Positions 1-8,577 of a stretch of DNA of 64,000 bases are shown piece after piece; position 1 is the stretch's first letter, and each line of letters starts with the position of its first letter. The notes below the pieces were generated by a model. It saw only the letters and a program-made list of their open reading frames with translations. It had not been told where the DNA came from and ran no database searches. The stretch is taken from NCBI GenBank assembly GCA_000014925.1, contig CP000474.1, positions 372,001-436,000 of the forward strand, written 5' to 3'. The stretch is from Paenarthrobacter aurescens TC1 (GTDB lineage Bacteria; Actinomycetota; Actinomycetes; Actinomycetales; Micrococcaceae). A program made the position numbers and the translations under genes.

Positions 1-2
1 TT

Positions 3-212
3 GAGATCGGGCTCCCAGGTAAGTCCGGAGTGTCCGGCGGACTGCTCACGGTCTCGCCCGGCAAAGCCGGAATCGGAGCCTTTTCACCACGGCTCGATCC
101 CGCGGGGAACAGCGTCCGCGGCCAACAGGCCACCGCGTATCTCTCCCGCGTCCTGGGCTTGAATATCTTCGCGTCCCAAGCGTACGCACCGAACGAAAGC
201 CGCGGTTATTGA
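3..212 (+). CDS. glsA: Glutaminase, C-terminal fragment (cut by window start)
   Basis: The frame is open to the window edge and reads on through a C-terminal segment typical of serine-dependent beta-lactamase-fold glutaminases: SPGKAGIGAFSP followed by LDPAGNSVRGQ and a final YLSRVLGLNIF. These enzymes hydrolyse glutamine to glutamate and ammonia in the cytoplasm. Only about 70 residues are visible, so the catalytic residues lie outside the window. It ends with TGA at 210-212, two bases from the stop of the convergent gene. The family call rests on this conserved tail alone. Confidence 0.8.
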   Translation, partial: EIGLPGKSGVSGGLLTVSPGKAGIGAFSPRLDPAGNSVRGQQATAYLSRVLGLNIFASQAYAPNESRGY

Positions 213-213
213 G

Positions 214-621
214 CTACTTGGCGATAGCCCGCATGGTGTTGTTCCGCTTCTCGTGGGTGAGCTCAGCCAGGCCGAGGGCTTCGAGCAGCGGCGGCATGTA
301 CATTCCAAACCGGCCCCGGTAGCCCTTGCGGAGTCCGTACCAACCGCCCACGGGGTTGTCCTCGCTCCGGCCCCACGCCTCTACTGTTCCCGGGGCAGCA
401 TCCTTGCCTTCATCGGCGGCACCGAGGGGAACCCAATCACCCTGCTCCAGCAGCCATGCGTGCAGGTCCTCAATGGCACGTAGTTGGTACAGAAGTTTGG
501 TGGATCCCACTTGGCAAACAATCGCCGGGGGATCCGCGGCTTCGTCCTTGTACATGGTGTAGTCGGACGATCCTGGGGGAGTTGTGAGCTGCCAGGGATC
601 ATCTTTGGTACCAGCGGCCAT
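214..621 (-). CDS. Conserved hypothetical protein, 135 aa
   Basis: The start at 621 is chosen because AAAGGA lies just upstream of an ATG followed by AAGTKDDPWQLTTPPGSS; an in-frame start at 648 has no such site. The protein is soluble, with no signal or membrane segment, and carries several aromatic residues (DPWQL, GGWYGLRKGYRGRFGMY). I recognise it only as a small conserved actinobacterial protein, possibly the DUF6855 group; its function is unknown. It lies 30 bp downstream of the MFS exporter gene on the same strand and may be co-transcribed with it. Confidence 0.75.
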   Translation of the reverse strand: MAAGTKDDPWQLTTPPGSSDYTMYKDEAADPPAIVCQVGSTKLLYQLRAIEDLHAWLLEQGDWVPLGAADEGKDAAPGTVEAWGRSEDNPVGGWYGLRKGYRGRFGMYMPPLLEALGLAELTHEKRNNTMRAIAK

Positions 622-651
622 GGGGGAGTCCTTTCTGCGATATGGCACACG

Positions 652-1983
652 CTACACAGAGTCAGGTTGTGTGTCTGCAGATTCTGAAGCCATGGTGGTG
701 GAGGTCAAGGGGTTCTCGATCTCATCGCTCATCATCCGGGCCGCAAAGAGAGCCACAAAAGCCATGATGGGACACACCAAACCGGCGACGAAGAAGATGA
801 CCCAGATGGGAACCACCTCGGCAACAGGTCCGGCGAGTGCCATGGATACCGGCATCAGGGCCAGCGAAACGAAGAAGTCCAGGCTCGATATGCGGCCCAG
901 CAAATGCCGTGGCACTCGCCGTTGCAGCAGCGTCCCCCAGATCACCATGCCCACTCCTTCGGTGGCACCGAAGATCAGCATGGCGGCACCGAGCACCCAA
1001 AAGTTGTCCATGAATCCGATCGCAGCTACCGGCAGGCTGCCCAGTCCCCACGTCACCACCATCACCGTCAGGTAGCGCCGGGGGAGGCGGACCGTTGCAG
1101 TGGCCAGCGCAGCGGCGGCACTTCCCACCCCCATGACAGCCAGCAGAAAACCGAACGTCCTGGAATCGCCACCCAACTGATCGCGGACAACGAACGGCAG
1201 CAGGACCTCGATGGGTCCGATCAGGAACAGCACGGACAGGCACGCCCAAATCAGGGTCCAAAGAAGCCAAGGTGTGCGGATGGTGTAGCTGAATCCCTCC
1301 CGGAGATCCTTAAAGAGGGAGGACTTGCGCGAGGCCGGAGCGCCCGTAACAGCATTGTCCGGACCAGTGTCAGCCAAGCCGGGATCATCAGGCGGTTGAC
1401 GGCTCAGGAGGTTCACGATCCCGAACGCCAGCAAATGACACACAGCCACACCAGCCACGGCATGGGCCGGGGACAGCACCGCCACCAAGATCCCCGCGAG
1501 AGCCGGACCGGCCGCCTGCTGCAATACCGGCCGCACGGTTCCTTCCAGGCCATTAGCGGCCAGAAGATCGTCGGCAGGGAGGATGCGCGGAAGCATGGCC
1601 GAGTAGGCGGGGAAGAAGAACGCCTGGCCCACACCTAGAACGAACGCGCCGATGGCCAGATGCCACAGTTGAAGGACATTGAACATGGCAAGTGCCGTGA
1701 TGGTGGCGATGACTGCCAGGTTGGCGCCCTCCACTGCGATGATCAGGAGCCTTTGCGGGAAACGGTCGGCCGCGATGCCGCCCGCCAGCACAAAGCCCAC
1801 CAGTCCGATGCTGGCCGCGGTGGCAACCAAGGACAGTTCCAGCGGGCCGCCACCAAGGTGGATCACCTCATAGACCATCGCCACTGCCCACATGCCGGAT
1901 CCAAAGATGGAGATGGACAGCGCAGAAATCAGCACCCGGAATTCGCGGTGTGCAAAGGGCCGCAGCGCTCTCAACGAGGCCAT
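652..1983 (-). CDS. MFS transporter, EntS/MefA-like drug or siderophore exporter
   Basis: This 443-residue integral membrane protein has about twelve hydrophobic segments and a central cytoplasmic loop near residues 195-225. The N-terminal FAHREFRVLISALSISIFGSGMW and the loop-2 motif GGIAADRFPQRLLI match the MFS_3 group (EntS, macrolide Mef exporters), which export small molecules by proton antiport. Nothing nearby indicates the substrate. The gene begins with ATG after a short intergenic space and is followed by the 135-aa hypothetical gene 30 bp away. The family is secure; the substrate is unknown. Confidence 0.85.
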   Translation of the reverse strand: MASLRALRPFAHREFRVLISALSISIFGSGMWAVAMVYEVIHLGGGPLELSLVATAASIGLVGFVLAGGIAADRFPQRLLIIAVEGANLAVIATITALAMFNVLQLWHLAIGAFVLGVGQAFFFPAYSAMLPRILPADDLLAANGLEGTVRPVLQQAAGPALAGILVAVLSPAHAVAGVAVCHLLAFGIVNLLSRQPPDDPGLADTGPDNAVTGAPASRKSSLFKDLREGFSYTIRTPWLLWTLIWACLSVLFLIGPIEVLLPFVVRDQLGGDSRTFGFLLAVMGVGSAAAALATATVRLPRRYLTVMVVTWGLGSLPVAAIGFMDNFWVLGAAMLIFGATEGVGMVIWGTLLQRRVPRHLLGRISSLDFFVSLALMPVSMALAGPVAEVVPIWVIFFVAGLVCPIMAFVALFAARMMSDEIENPLTSTTMASESADTQPDSV

Positions 1984-2020
1984 CCCACTAGCCTAAACCG
2001 GGGGGTTGACGCTGTGGAAG

Positions 2021-2073
2021 GTACGCTGGCGCTCTGCACCTTGCGCTGGCGCTCTGCCCCTTGCGCTGGCGCG
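2021..2073. repeat. 20-bp imperfect direct repeat, about 2.6 copies
   Basis: Copies of a 20-mer containing GCGCTGGCGCTCTGC start at 2021, 2041 and 2061 with few mismatches. They lie in the short space between the MFS exporter start and the small acidic ORF. No role is evident. Confidence 0.7.
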
Positions 2074-2113
2074 GTGGCCGGCTGACCGGAACGAAGTCCG
2101 GGAGGAATCTAAG

Positions 2114-2281
2114 TTATGAAGCGCCCGACGGCGGCACGTCGTCGTCGTCGATGTCCGGACCTTCAGCTGCGTCCTGGCTGTGGATGCCGGTATCGTGCGA
2201 AACCCAGCCTTCCGTTTCACCCTCCGCCGGAGCGTCGGTGTGGTGTCGGATGACATGCTCGGTTTTGTTTGTCGCCTTCAT
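2114..2281 (-). CDS. Small acidic hypothetical protein, 55 aa
   Basis: The start at 2281 follows an AGGGAG ribosome-binding site with good spacing. The product is short and very acidic toward the C-terminus (DIDDDDVPP) and begins MKATNKTEHVIRHHTDAP. It has no membrane segment, signal peptide or recognisable domain. The long open frame containing it on this strand extends upstream without another good start, so only this 55-residue portion is supported. It reads away from the 272-aa gene that starts at 2481. Function unknown. Confidence 0.55.
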   Translation of the reverse strand: MKATNKTEHVIRHHTDAPAEGETEGWVSHDTGIHSQDAAEGPDIDDDDVPPSGAS

Positions 2282-2480
2282 TACGGATACTCCCTGTCCT
2301 TGCATGGACTGCTTCCGTGAGTGCATCCAAGTGTACGCCGAGGCGCGCCCGTTGTGGGCTCCGCTCTGCGCGGAATACTGTCCACATACGCCCATGAACG
2401 GCTCTCGCAAGGCGGGGGCGTGGCATAGGCTGAAGCAAGCAGTTCCCCGTGAAACGACTAACTGCCAAGGAGATGTGAAG

Positions 2481-3299
2481 ATGCCCAAGCGCCCCAACCC
2501 GGCGGTGAAGATCGCCCAGGAAACAGCCCACAACGCAGTGTTTGACGCCGAAGGCAACGCCAAGCCCGGAGTGCACAATGTGCTTCTGAGGGCTGTCGAA
2601 GTCCAGCGACCCCTGGTCCTGGCCAACCTTCGCAGGCTTCAACGCAGGCACCCCCATGATTCACCGGCGCAGCTGGCCGCCAAACTGGAGCGCCACTACC
2701 TGCTGGCCATCTCCGGCGGGGGTGCAGCGGTGGGCGCCACCGCCGTCGTGCCTGGTATCGGAACCGCGGCATCGCTGGGACTTTCCGCGCTCGCAACCGT
2801 GGGCTTCCTGGAGACCACCGCGCTGTATGCGTCGTCATTGGCGGAGTTGCACGGCATCCGGCTGACTGACCCTGTCCGCGCGCAGACCATGGTCATGGCC
2901 ATCATGCTAGGCGAGGAAGGCACGTCCATGCTGGGTGCCCTGAGCGGGCAGTCGCTGGGGCGCAGCAAGGGCGTGACCAATGCGTGGGGTCGGACGCTTA
3001 CCAAGAAAATTCCCGGAAGTGGCTTCGGTGTCATCCGCGATTCCATCCAACGCGCGTTCCTGAAGAACCTCCTCAAGCGGCAAGGGACCGCGTTCCTGGG
3101 CCGCGCTCTGCCGTTCGGCGTCGGCGCGGTGGTAGGTGGTGCAGGCAACCTGATGATGGGCCGTGCAGTGGTGTCCACTGCCAAGGAAGCGTTCGGCCCG
3201 CTGCCGGACACTGTTCCTGGCGAACTGCTTCCGAACGCTCCAAAGAATGTTTTGAACAACCCAACGCTGGAAGGCGGTAACAGTGGACCTGAACGCTGA
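2481..3299 (+). CDS. Hypothetical protein with glycine-rich hydrophobic segments, 272 aa
   Basis: The start at 2481 has a near-perfect AAGGAGATGTGAAG leader; the open frame begins 420 bp earlier but those codons overlap the opposite small gene. Two hydrophobic glycine/alanine-rich stretches occur, around residues 76-115 (ISGGGAAVGATAVVPGIG, then ASLGLSALATVG) and around 205-230 (RALPFGVGAVVGGAGNLMMG), suggesting glycine-zipper-like membrane association. I do not recognise a characterised family. Its last 17 bases overlap the start of pxpA, so the two are probably translationally coupled. Confidence 0.8.
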   Translation: MPKRPNPAVKIAQETAHNAVFDAEGNAKPGVHNVLLRAVEVQRPLVLANLRRLQRRHPHDSPAQLAAKLERHYLLAISGGGAAVGATAVVPGIGTAASLGLSALATVGFLETTALYASSLAELHGIRLTDPVRAQTMVMAIMLGEEGTSMLGALSGQSLGRSKGVTNAWGRTLTKKIPGSGFGVIRDSIQRAFLKNLLKRQGTAFLGRALPFGVGAVVGGAGNLMMGRAVVSTAKEAFGPLPDTVPGELLPNAPKNVLNNPTLEGGNSGPER

Positions 3300-4032
3300 C
3301 CTCGGGGAGTCTTTCGGCTCTTGGACCATGGGAGACGACGCCTCGATGTTCCGCATCGTGAGCAGCGCCAACGTGGCCTGCGGCTTCCACGCCGGTGATC
3401 CCCTCACCATGCTGGACAGCTGCCGTGCGGCGTTCGAACTGGATGTCCGTGTCGGTGCCCATGTGGGCTACCGGGACCTCGCAGGCTTCGGCCGGCGCTC
3501 ACTGGACATGACCTTTGACGAGTTGTTCGGCGACGTTCTCTACCAACTTGGCGCCCTGGACGGCATGGCCCACGCGGTGGGAGCATCGGTGGATTACGTG
3601 AAGCCCCACGGTGCGCTCTACAACAGGATCGTCCGGGACGCTGAGCAGGCAGAAGCCGTAGTGGCTGCCGTGCACGCTTACGATCCCGGGCTGCCCGTGC
3701 TTGGCCTGCCGGGATCGGCGTGGCTGACGCTCGCCGAGGAATCCGGGCACCCGGTGTTCCGCGAAGCGTTCGTGGACCGGGCCTACCTACCGGACGGAAC
3801 ACTGGTGCCCCGCACCCAGGAAGGCGCCGTCCTGCAGGACCCGGCAGCCGTCGTGGCCCAGGCCGTGCGGCTGGCAACGCGCAAGGAAGTGCTGGCCATC
3901 GATGGAACCGTGGTGCCAGTACAGGCTGACTCGTTGTGCATCCACGGCGATACGCCCGGTGCGGTGAACATGGCTGCTGCGGTGAGGGAAGGCCTTGAAC
4001 AGGCCGGCGTCCAGATCGAAGCGTTCGCTTAA
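3283..4032 (+). CDS. pxpA: 5-oxoprolinase subunit A (LamB/YcsF family)
   Basis: The 249-residue protein opens with MDLNADLGESFGSW and contains NVACGFHAGDP, the VGAHVGYRDLAGFGRR block and VKPHGALYN, all hallmarks of the LamB/YcsF family. PxpA works with PxpB and PxpC in ATP-dependent cleavage of 5-oxoproline to glutamate in the cytosol. The GTG start overlaps the upstream gene by 17 bp. Length is normal for the family. A pxpC-like gene follows 21 bp downstream, but no pxpB lies between or nearby in the window. Confidence 0.92.
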   Translation: MDLNADLGESFGSWTMGDDASMFRIVSSANVACGFHAGDPLTMLDSCRAAFELDVRVGAHVGYRDLAGFGRRSLDMTFDELFGDVLYQLGALDGMAHAVGASVDYVKPHGALYNRIVRDAEQAEAVVAAVHAYDPGLPVLGLPGSAWLTLAEESGHPVFREAFVDRAYLPDGTLVPRTQEGAVLQDPAAVVAQAVRLATRKEVLAIDGTVVPVQADSLCIHGDTPGAVNMAAAVREGLEQAGVQIEAFA

Positions 4033-4053
4033 CTCTGTGTTCGGGGAGGCCTG

Positions 4054-4845
4054 ATGGGTGCGGTAGTGGTGGAGCCGGGATCGAGCTCCATGGTTCTCGG
4101 TCCTGAGCAAGTACTGGACCGCGCGTCCATGCATCTGGCCAATGGCCTGCTGGGTAACCCGGACTCTGCAGCCGGACTTGAGGTGCTGTTGGGCGGGCTG
4201 AAGCTGAGATTCGTGTCGGGCTCGGCCGTTGCGGTCACCGGCGCCGAAGGCATGGTGACGCTCGACGGCACCGAACTTCCTCTGAACAAAGCCGTTCGCG
4301 TCCCACCGGGAGCAGTGCTCGAGCTTGGCCCTGCCATGTTTGGTATTCGCTATTACCTGGCGGTCCAAGGCGGAATATCTGCGCAAGGAGAGGCCGCGCA
4401 AGGAGAGGCAATACGCGCCGGAGCGGCCCTGACCTTCGGGCGGCCCAATAATCATGGTTCCCCGGAGGTGAACCACCCTGCTCGGCGCGCTTTGGACCCC
4501 GAACGTCCAGTGGTTGCGAGGGTTTCGCGCGGGCCTCAGGCGCAGAATGACGACGCCGGCACGTGGCTTCGGTTGACCAGCGAACCGTGGATTCTCTCGC
4601 CCGAGTCGGACCGCGCAGGCGCGCGGCTGGTGGGCCGGCCGCTTGACGTGACCTCCGCTCCAATACCCCAAGCTCAACCGCTGGTATCAGGCTCTGTCCT
4701 GTTGCCGTCGTCGGGCCTGCCGGTCATCGCCTTGGCTGGCCACCCGGACACTTCGCAGTCGCCGGTGATCGCCGTGGTGCGCGATGAAGACCTTGACGTG
4801 CTCGGTCAAGCGAGGCCGGGGCAGATGGTGCATCTGCTGGGCTGA
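4054..4845 (+). CDS. pxpC: Divergent PxpC-like biotin-dependent carboxyltransferase-domain protein
   Basis: The ATG has a GGGGAGG site five bases upstream. LDRASMHLANGLLGNPDSAAGLE and the closing DLDVLGQARPGQMVHLLG align with PxpC/KipA proteins. At 263 aa it is shorter than the usual roughly 300. The expected N-terminal QDLGRPG loop is missing, and the C-terminal TTGGYP-type motif reads HPDTSQSP. A 15-bp tandem duplication near 4384-4411 gives AQGEAAQGEA. Membership in the family is likely, but normal 5-oxoprolinase activity is uncertain given these changes and the absence of pxpB. Confidence 0.75.
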   Translation: MGAVVVEPGSSSMVLGPEQVLDRASMHLANGLLGNPDSAAGLEVLLGGLKLRFVSGSAVAVTGAEGMVTLDGTELPLNKAVRVPPGAVLELGPAMFGIRYYLAVQGGISAQGEAAQGEAIRAGAALTFGRPNNHGSPEVNHPARRALDPERPVVARVSRGPQAQNDDAGTWLRLTSEPWILSPESDRAGARLVGRPLDVTSAPIPQAQPLVSGSVLLPSSGLPVIALAGHPDTSQSPVIAVVRDEDLDVLGQARPGQMVHLLG

Positions 4846-4904
4846 GCCGACAAGGAACGCTGTGATGCGGCGCCAATCATTAACTGAGTCAATACAGTGC
4901 GAAT

Positions 4905-4959
4905 CGCAGGGGCCGATTTTCTCAAGAATGGCACTTCATGAGAAAACTCAGCCCCTGCG
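4905..4959. terminator. Inverted repeat between convergent genes, probable bidirectional terminator
   Basis: Arms CGCAGGGGC (4905-4913) and GCCCCTGCG (4951-4959) are extended by TTTTCTCA (4917-4924) pairing with TGAGAAAA (4939-4946). It lies at the 3' ends of pxpC and the convergent metallo-hydrolase gene, whose stop codon at 4948-4950 it overlaps. Confidence 0.6.
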
Positions 4960-5757
4960 TTTCTCAGCTAGCCGCTGCAGTTGCCAGGAATGCACATCGG
5001 CCATCCAATACAGGGGTGCCGCCGGGCCTACGCGTGGGTCCTGCGGATCACGGCCATCCTGCAGGGCCTGCACATACGCCCGATCCAAGCTGATGCGTTC
5101 CAGCAATTGCTCACTTCCGCCCACCGAACCGTGTCCGGGGACCACGGCAAAAACATCGCCGGCCGCGGCTTCGAACTGCTGCAACGCTTCGAGGTAGTCA
5201 GAGAGCGGATCAGCCGCCTCCAGGTCGAGGAACGGTATTAGGGTGTCCGAAAGCATGTCACCGGCCACGAGGACGCCGCTTTCTTCGACCAAGAGTCCTG
5301 CGTGGCCTGGGGCGTGGGCTTGATGCTCCAGAACGCGAACTGTGGGTCCATCCCAGGGAATCTCATCCACCCCGGCGGGTAAGCCGGTGATGAGTCCCAG
5401 CAGATCCATCGGAATCTGCTCGGCATACTCCGGCGGCAGTCCCTCAGCCACTTGGTCCGTCCAGTCCGGCCGGGACAGGACACCCCGGATGGATGCCGCG
5501 CAGCGCGCTGTGCCATACCGCGGCGGATCACCGAAGTCCGGGTGCCACAGCACGTGATCCCAATCAGGGTGGGTGGAGAATCCTGCCACCACCGGTTGGC
5601 CCAACCGCTGAAGGTCCTCAGCGATGCCCGCCATCTCGTTGACCGTGATGCCGGGGTCGATCAGCAACACTCCGTCCCGGCCCTGTACCACCGTGCAGTT
5701 GCTCTGGATGAACTCGCTCTCGTGAACCAGAACGCCTTCAGCGACTTGCTTCAGCAT
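4948..5757 (-). CDS. MBL-fold metallo-hydrolase, 269 aa
   Basis: The start at 5757 follows a GGGAG site; the frame extends upstream into the next gene's tail without a better start. The metallo-beta-lactamase fold is shown by DGVLLIDPGI, the metal motif THPDWDH, a second metal His in HAPGHAGLLVEE, GVLVAGDMLSD and the late VVPGHG. Such proteins bind one or two zinc ions and hydrolyse esters, thioesters or lactams. The first motif is HxDxDH rather than HxHxDH, as in a subset of the superfamily. It lies 14 bp after the VOC gene on the same strand, so they are likely co-transcribed. The substrate is not evident. Confidence 0.85.
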   Translation of the reverse strand: MLKQVAEGVLVHESEFIQSNCTVVQGRDGVLLIDPGITVNEMAGIAEDLQRLGQPVVAGFSTHPDWDHVLWHPDFGDPPRYGTARCAASIRGVLSRPDWTDQVAEGLPPEYAEQIPMDLLGLITGLPAGVDEIPWDGPTVRVLEHQAHAPGHAGLLVEESGVLVAGDMLSDTLIPFLDLEAADPLSDYLEALQQFEAAAGDVFAVVPGHGSVGGSEQLLERISLDRAYVQALQDGRDPQDPRVGPAAPLYWMADVHSWQLQRLAEKRRG

Positions 5758-5771
5758 GGCTGTGACTCCCG

Positions 5772-6200
5772 TTAGAGTTTCTGCGCCAGCATGACCAGGA
5801 TCCCGCTGGGACCGCGAAGATACGTCAACTTGTAAACGTCCTGATAGTTCGCCACACCGCGGAGCGGGTGGCATCCGTGCTTGGCGGCGATCTCAAGGGC
5901 GTGGTCGATGTCGTCAACCGAGAACGCGACGCGGTGCATTCCGATCTCGTTGGGAAGGGTTGGGTTCGTCTCGATCGCGTCAGGGTGGATGTACTCGAAG
6001 AGCTCAAGCTGGCCATTGCCATCCGGGGTTTGGAGCACCGCGATTTTTGCGTGGTTGCCATCCAGCCCCACAGCGGTGTCGGCCCACTCACCACTGACGG
6101 TGTCCCGGCCCACGACCGTGAGGCCCAGATCCGTAAAGAAGGCGACGGTTTCTTCGAGATCCCGGACTGCGATACCGACGTTCTCAAGTTTGATAGGCAT
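5772..6200 (-). CDS. VOC-family protein (glyoxalase / methylmalonyl-CoA epimerase-like)
   Basis: This 142-residue protein has the vicinal-oxygen-chelate fold as two beta-alpha-beta-beta-beta units: LENVGIAVRDLEETVAFF at the N-terminus and MHRVAFSVDDIDHALE near the middle. Metal-ligand candidates are the Glu of QLELFEY and the His of GMHRVAF. VOC enzymes include glyoxalases, epimerases and ring-cleavage dioxygenases. The length and the LELFEYIHP segment fit the glyoxalase/epimerase side. It is followed at 14 bp by the MBL hydrolase, a pairing that could mean a shared detoxification role, though that is inference. Confidence 0.85.
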   Translation of the reverse strand: MPIKLENVGIAVRDLEETVAFFTDLGLTVVGRDTVSGEWADTAVGLDGNHAKIAVLQTPDGNGQLELFEYIHPDAIETNPTLPNEIGMHRVAFSVDDIDHALEIAAKHGCHPLRGVANYQDVYKLTYLRGPSGILVMLAQKL

Positions 6201-6240
6201 GCGTTTGAAGGTACCAAGGGGGACTGAATAGCTCTAGCGT

Positions 6241-7587
6241 CTAGCCAAACAGCAGATGCGCCACGGTGAAGATCGCCAACCCGGCCAGCGCGCCCACCAC
6301 GGTTCCGTTGATGCGGATGTACTGGAGATCCTTGCCCACCTGAAGCTCGATCTTCTGGGACGTTTCCTCGGCATCCCAGCGGGCTACGGTATCGGAGATG
6401 ACGCCGGCGATGTCCGAACGGTACGTGTTCACCAGGTACCCGGCGGCATCGCCAATCCAGGTGTTGATCTTGCCGGCCAATTCGTCGTCGTTGACCAGGC
6501 GCGTACCGAAGTCACGGACGGCGCTCTTGAAACGCTGGCTCAGTTCGCTGTCGGGATCGTCGACGGCGTTGAGCAGCGCATTCTTCACCGTTCCCCACGT
6601 GCGGGACGCCAGTTCGCGGACCTCGGGGTCGCCGAGGATTTGGGCCTTGATGGATTCGGCGCGCTCGATCATGGCGGGATCGTGTTGCAGGTCCTGGGCA
6701 AGATCAGTGAGGTAGGCGTCGATTGACTGCCTCACCTGGTGGTTCTGGTCCGCCTGTACTGCTCGAACAAATTTGGAGAGTTCCACGTACACGCGGTCAC
6801 CCACCAGGCCATCCACGAACGTCGGCACCCACAGAGGGGAGCGATCCGAGACGAGCCTGTTCACAGTTGCGTGGTTGGCATCTACCCAGTCGGCCGCACG
6901 GTCAACCAGCAGGTCAACCAGGGTGTGGTGGTGGCCGTCGGCGAAGATCCGTTCTGCCATCCGGCCTACAGGCGGTCCCCACGGCGGGGTGAGCAGGTGC
7001 TTGCGGACCATGCCTTCGATGACAGCCTGCACGTCGTCGTCGTTCAGTACCGTGAAGGCGCCTCGAATCACCGCGCCGCCTTCCTTGGCCACGCGCTCTG
7101 CACCGCCTGGGGCCGACAACCACCGGCCTGCCTTGCGGGCAATGTCGATGCTCGCCAACTTGTCCTGCACAACCTCCTGGGACAGGAAGTTGCTCTCCAC
7201 GAAGTCGCTGAGCGATTCACCGATCTGGTCCTTGCGACGCGGAATGATGGCTGTGTGGGGGATTTTCAGACCCATGGGGTACTTGAACAGTGCGGTGACA
7301 GCGAACCAGTCGGCCAGTGCGCCCACCATGCCGCCTTCGGCCGCCGCCCGGACGTATTCCAGCCACGGGTACTGCTTCTGGAACGCGAACGCCACCGTGA
7401 AGATCACCGCCATCGCGATCAGCAGCGCCAGGGCCAACCGTTTCATGCGGAGCAACGCTGCCGCTTTTTCCATGTCGCCAGCGGACAGTTCGACGACGGC
7501 GGAACGGCCGCGTGCGGGTGCGGAACCTGCCGTGGAATTGGGGTTGGTGACGTCTTCGGTTGGGATTTGTTCAGAGTTCACCTGCAT
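6241..7587 (-). CDS. DUF445 family membrane protein (YjiN-like)
   Basis: The 448-residue protein has a transmembrane helix near residues 48-68 (KRLALALLIAMAVIFTVAF), then AAAEGGMVGALADWFAVTALF, the signature of DUF445, then PHTAIIPRRKDQIGESLSDFVESNFLS. A long amphipathic middle is followed by a final hydrophobic segment (TVVGALAGLAIFTVAHLLFG). The family is widespread and of unknown biochemical function, probably at the inner membrane. It is transcribed away from the glycerophosphodiesterase gene; the 50-bp gap must hold both promoters. The family call is firm. Confidence 0.92.
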   Translation of the reverse strand: MQVNSEQIPTEDVTNPNSTAGSAPARGRSAVVELSAGDMEKAAALLRMKRLALALLIAMAVIFTVAFAFQKQYPWLEYVRAAAEGGMVGALADWFAVTALFKYPMGLKIPHTAIIPRRKDQIGESLSDFVESNFLSQEVVQDKLASIDIARKAGRWLSAPGGAERVAKEGGAVIRGAFTVLNDDDVQAVIEGMVRKHLLTPPWGPPVGRMAERIFADGHHHTLVDLLVDRAADWVDANHATVNRLVSDRSPLWVPTFVDGLVGDRVYVELSKFVRAVQADQNHQVRQSIDAYLTDLAQDLQHDPAMIERAESIKAQILGDPEVRELASRTWGTVKNALLNAVDDPDSELSQRFKSAVRDFGTRLVNDDELAGKINTWIGDAAGYLVNTYRSDIAGVISDTVARWDAEETSQKIELQVGKDLQYIRINGTVVGALAGLAIFTVAHLLFG

Positions 7588-7637
7588 TAGCCCAGCGTAG
7601 CCCCCGAGCGTCCAGCAGGGTGGGCTAACGTGTCTGC

Positions 7638-8525
7638 ATGACTAGCGACGACTTCGCCCCGAGCCGGCCCAAGGTCTACGCCCACCGCGGCGCCAGTGCC
7701 GCCTTTGCCGAGCACACCCGTGCCGCCTATCTGAAGGCCATTGCCGATGGTGCCGACGGTGTGGAATGCGATGTGCACCTGACCCGGGACCAGCACCTTG
7801 TCCTGCTGCACGACGCCGATCTGGACCGCACCTCCACCGGCACGGGTCCGGTTGGTGAGCACACCCTTGAGGAGCTCCGTGCTTTGGACTTTTCTTCATG
7901 GAAGGGCGCCCGCATTCCCGAAGCCTACGGGGGAGTGTCTGATCAGTTCCTGACGTTGCCCGACTTGCTGGACATCCTGCGGGGAGCTGGACGCGAGATT
8001 GGCCTGGCCATTGAACTCAAGCACCCGAGTCCCTATGGCCTCAAGCTCGAGGAGCGCGTGCTGGCCCTGCTTCATGAGGAAGGGTGGACGCCGGAGGAGT
8101 CCCGGCTGGATAACATCCTGGTTTCCTTCATGAGCTTCGACTCGGACTCGGTGCAACGCCTTTTGGAGACCGTTCCCGGAAAGCACATCTGCCAGTTGGT
8201 GGACAACTTCACCGCGAAGGAGATCCGCCAGGAGTTCGGTCTGGGCTTCTTCACCGGCGGGGCGGTGGCCAACGTCTTGAGGGCAACTCAACTGGATGCC
8301 GAACGCGTCCTGGATGAAGGTCAGGTAGGAATTGCCGGCCCTGGCATTGAATACGTCAGGGAGCATGCACGCAACGTTCAGCGCTGGTTGGAGGCTGGCC
8401 GGATCTTCCGGGTGTGGACCGTTGATTCGGAGAAGGACGTGGCCCTGTGCCAAGGCCTGGGCATCCATGAAATCACCACCAACAAGCCGGCGCAGGTGCT
8501 GGCGCAGCTGATGGTGTCCAACTAG
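7638..8525 (+). CDS. Glycerophosphodiester phosphodiesterase
   Basis: The 295-residue cytosolic GDPD carries the catalytic set: His16-Arg17 (YAHRGAS), Glu43 and Asp45 (VECDVHLTRD) and His58 (LLHDADLDRTSTG), with LAIELKHPS giving a further acidic metal ligand and VWTVDSEKD near the end. These enzymes hydrolyse glycerophosphodiesters to glycerol-3-phosphate and an alcohol using a divalent metal. There is no signal peptide, so the intracellular type is likely. It stands as a single transcription unit between the divergent DUF445 gene and a DoxX-like gene. Confidence 0.92.
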   Translation: MTSDDFAPSRPKVYAHRGASAAFAEHTRAAYLKAIADGADGVECDVHLTRDQHLVLLHDADLDRTSTGTGPVGEHTLEELRALDFSSWKGARIPEAYGGVSDQFLTLPDLLDILRGAGREIGLAIELKHPSPYGLKLEERVLALLHEEGWTPEESRLDNILVSFMSFDSDSVQRLLETVPGKHICQLVDNFTAKEIRQEFGLGFFTGGAVANVLRATQLDAERVLDEGQVGIAGPGIEYVREHARNVQRWLEAGRIFRVWTVDSEKDVALCQGLGIHEITTNKPAQVLAQLMVSN

Positions 8526-8577
8526 GTCAACGTGGGCTCGGCTTTGGGGGTCACCTTGCTTGTGATTGAGTGGTCTC

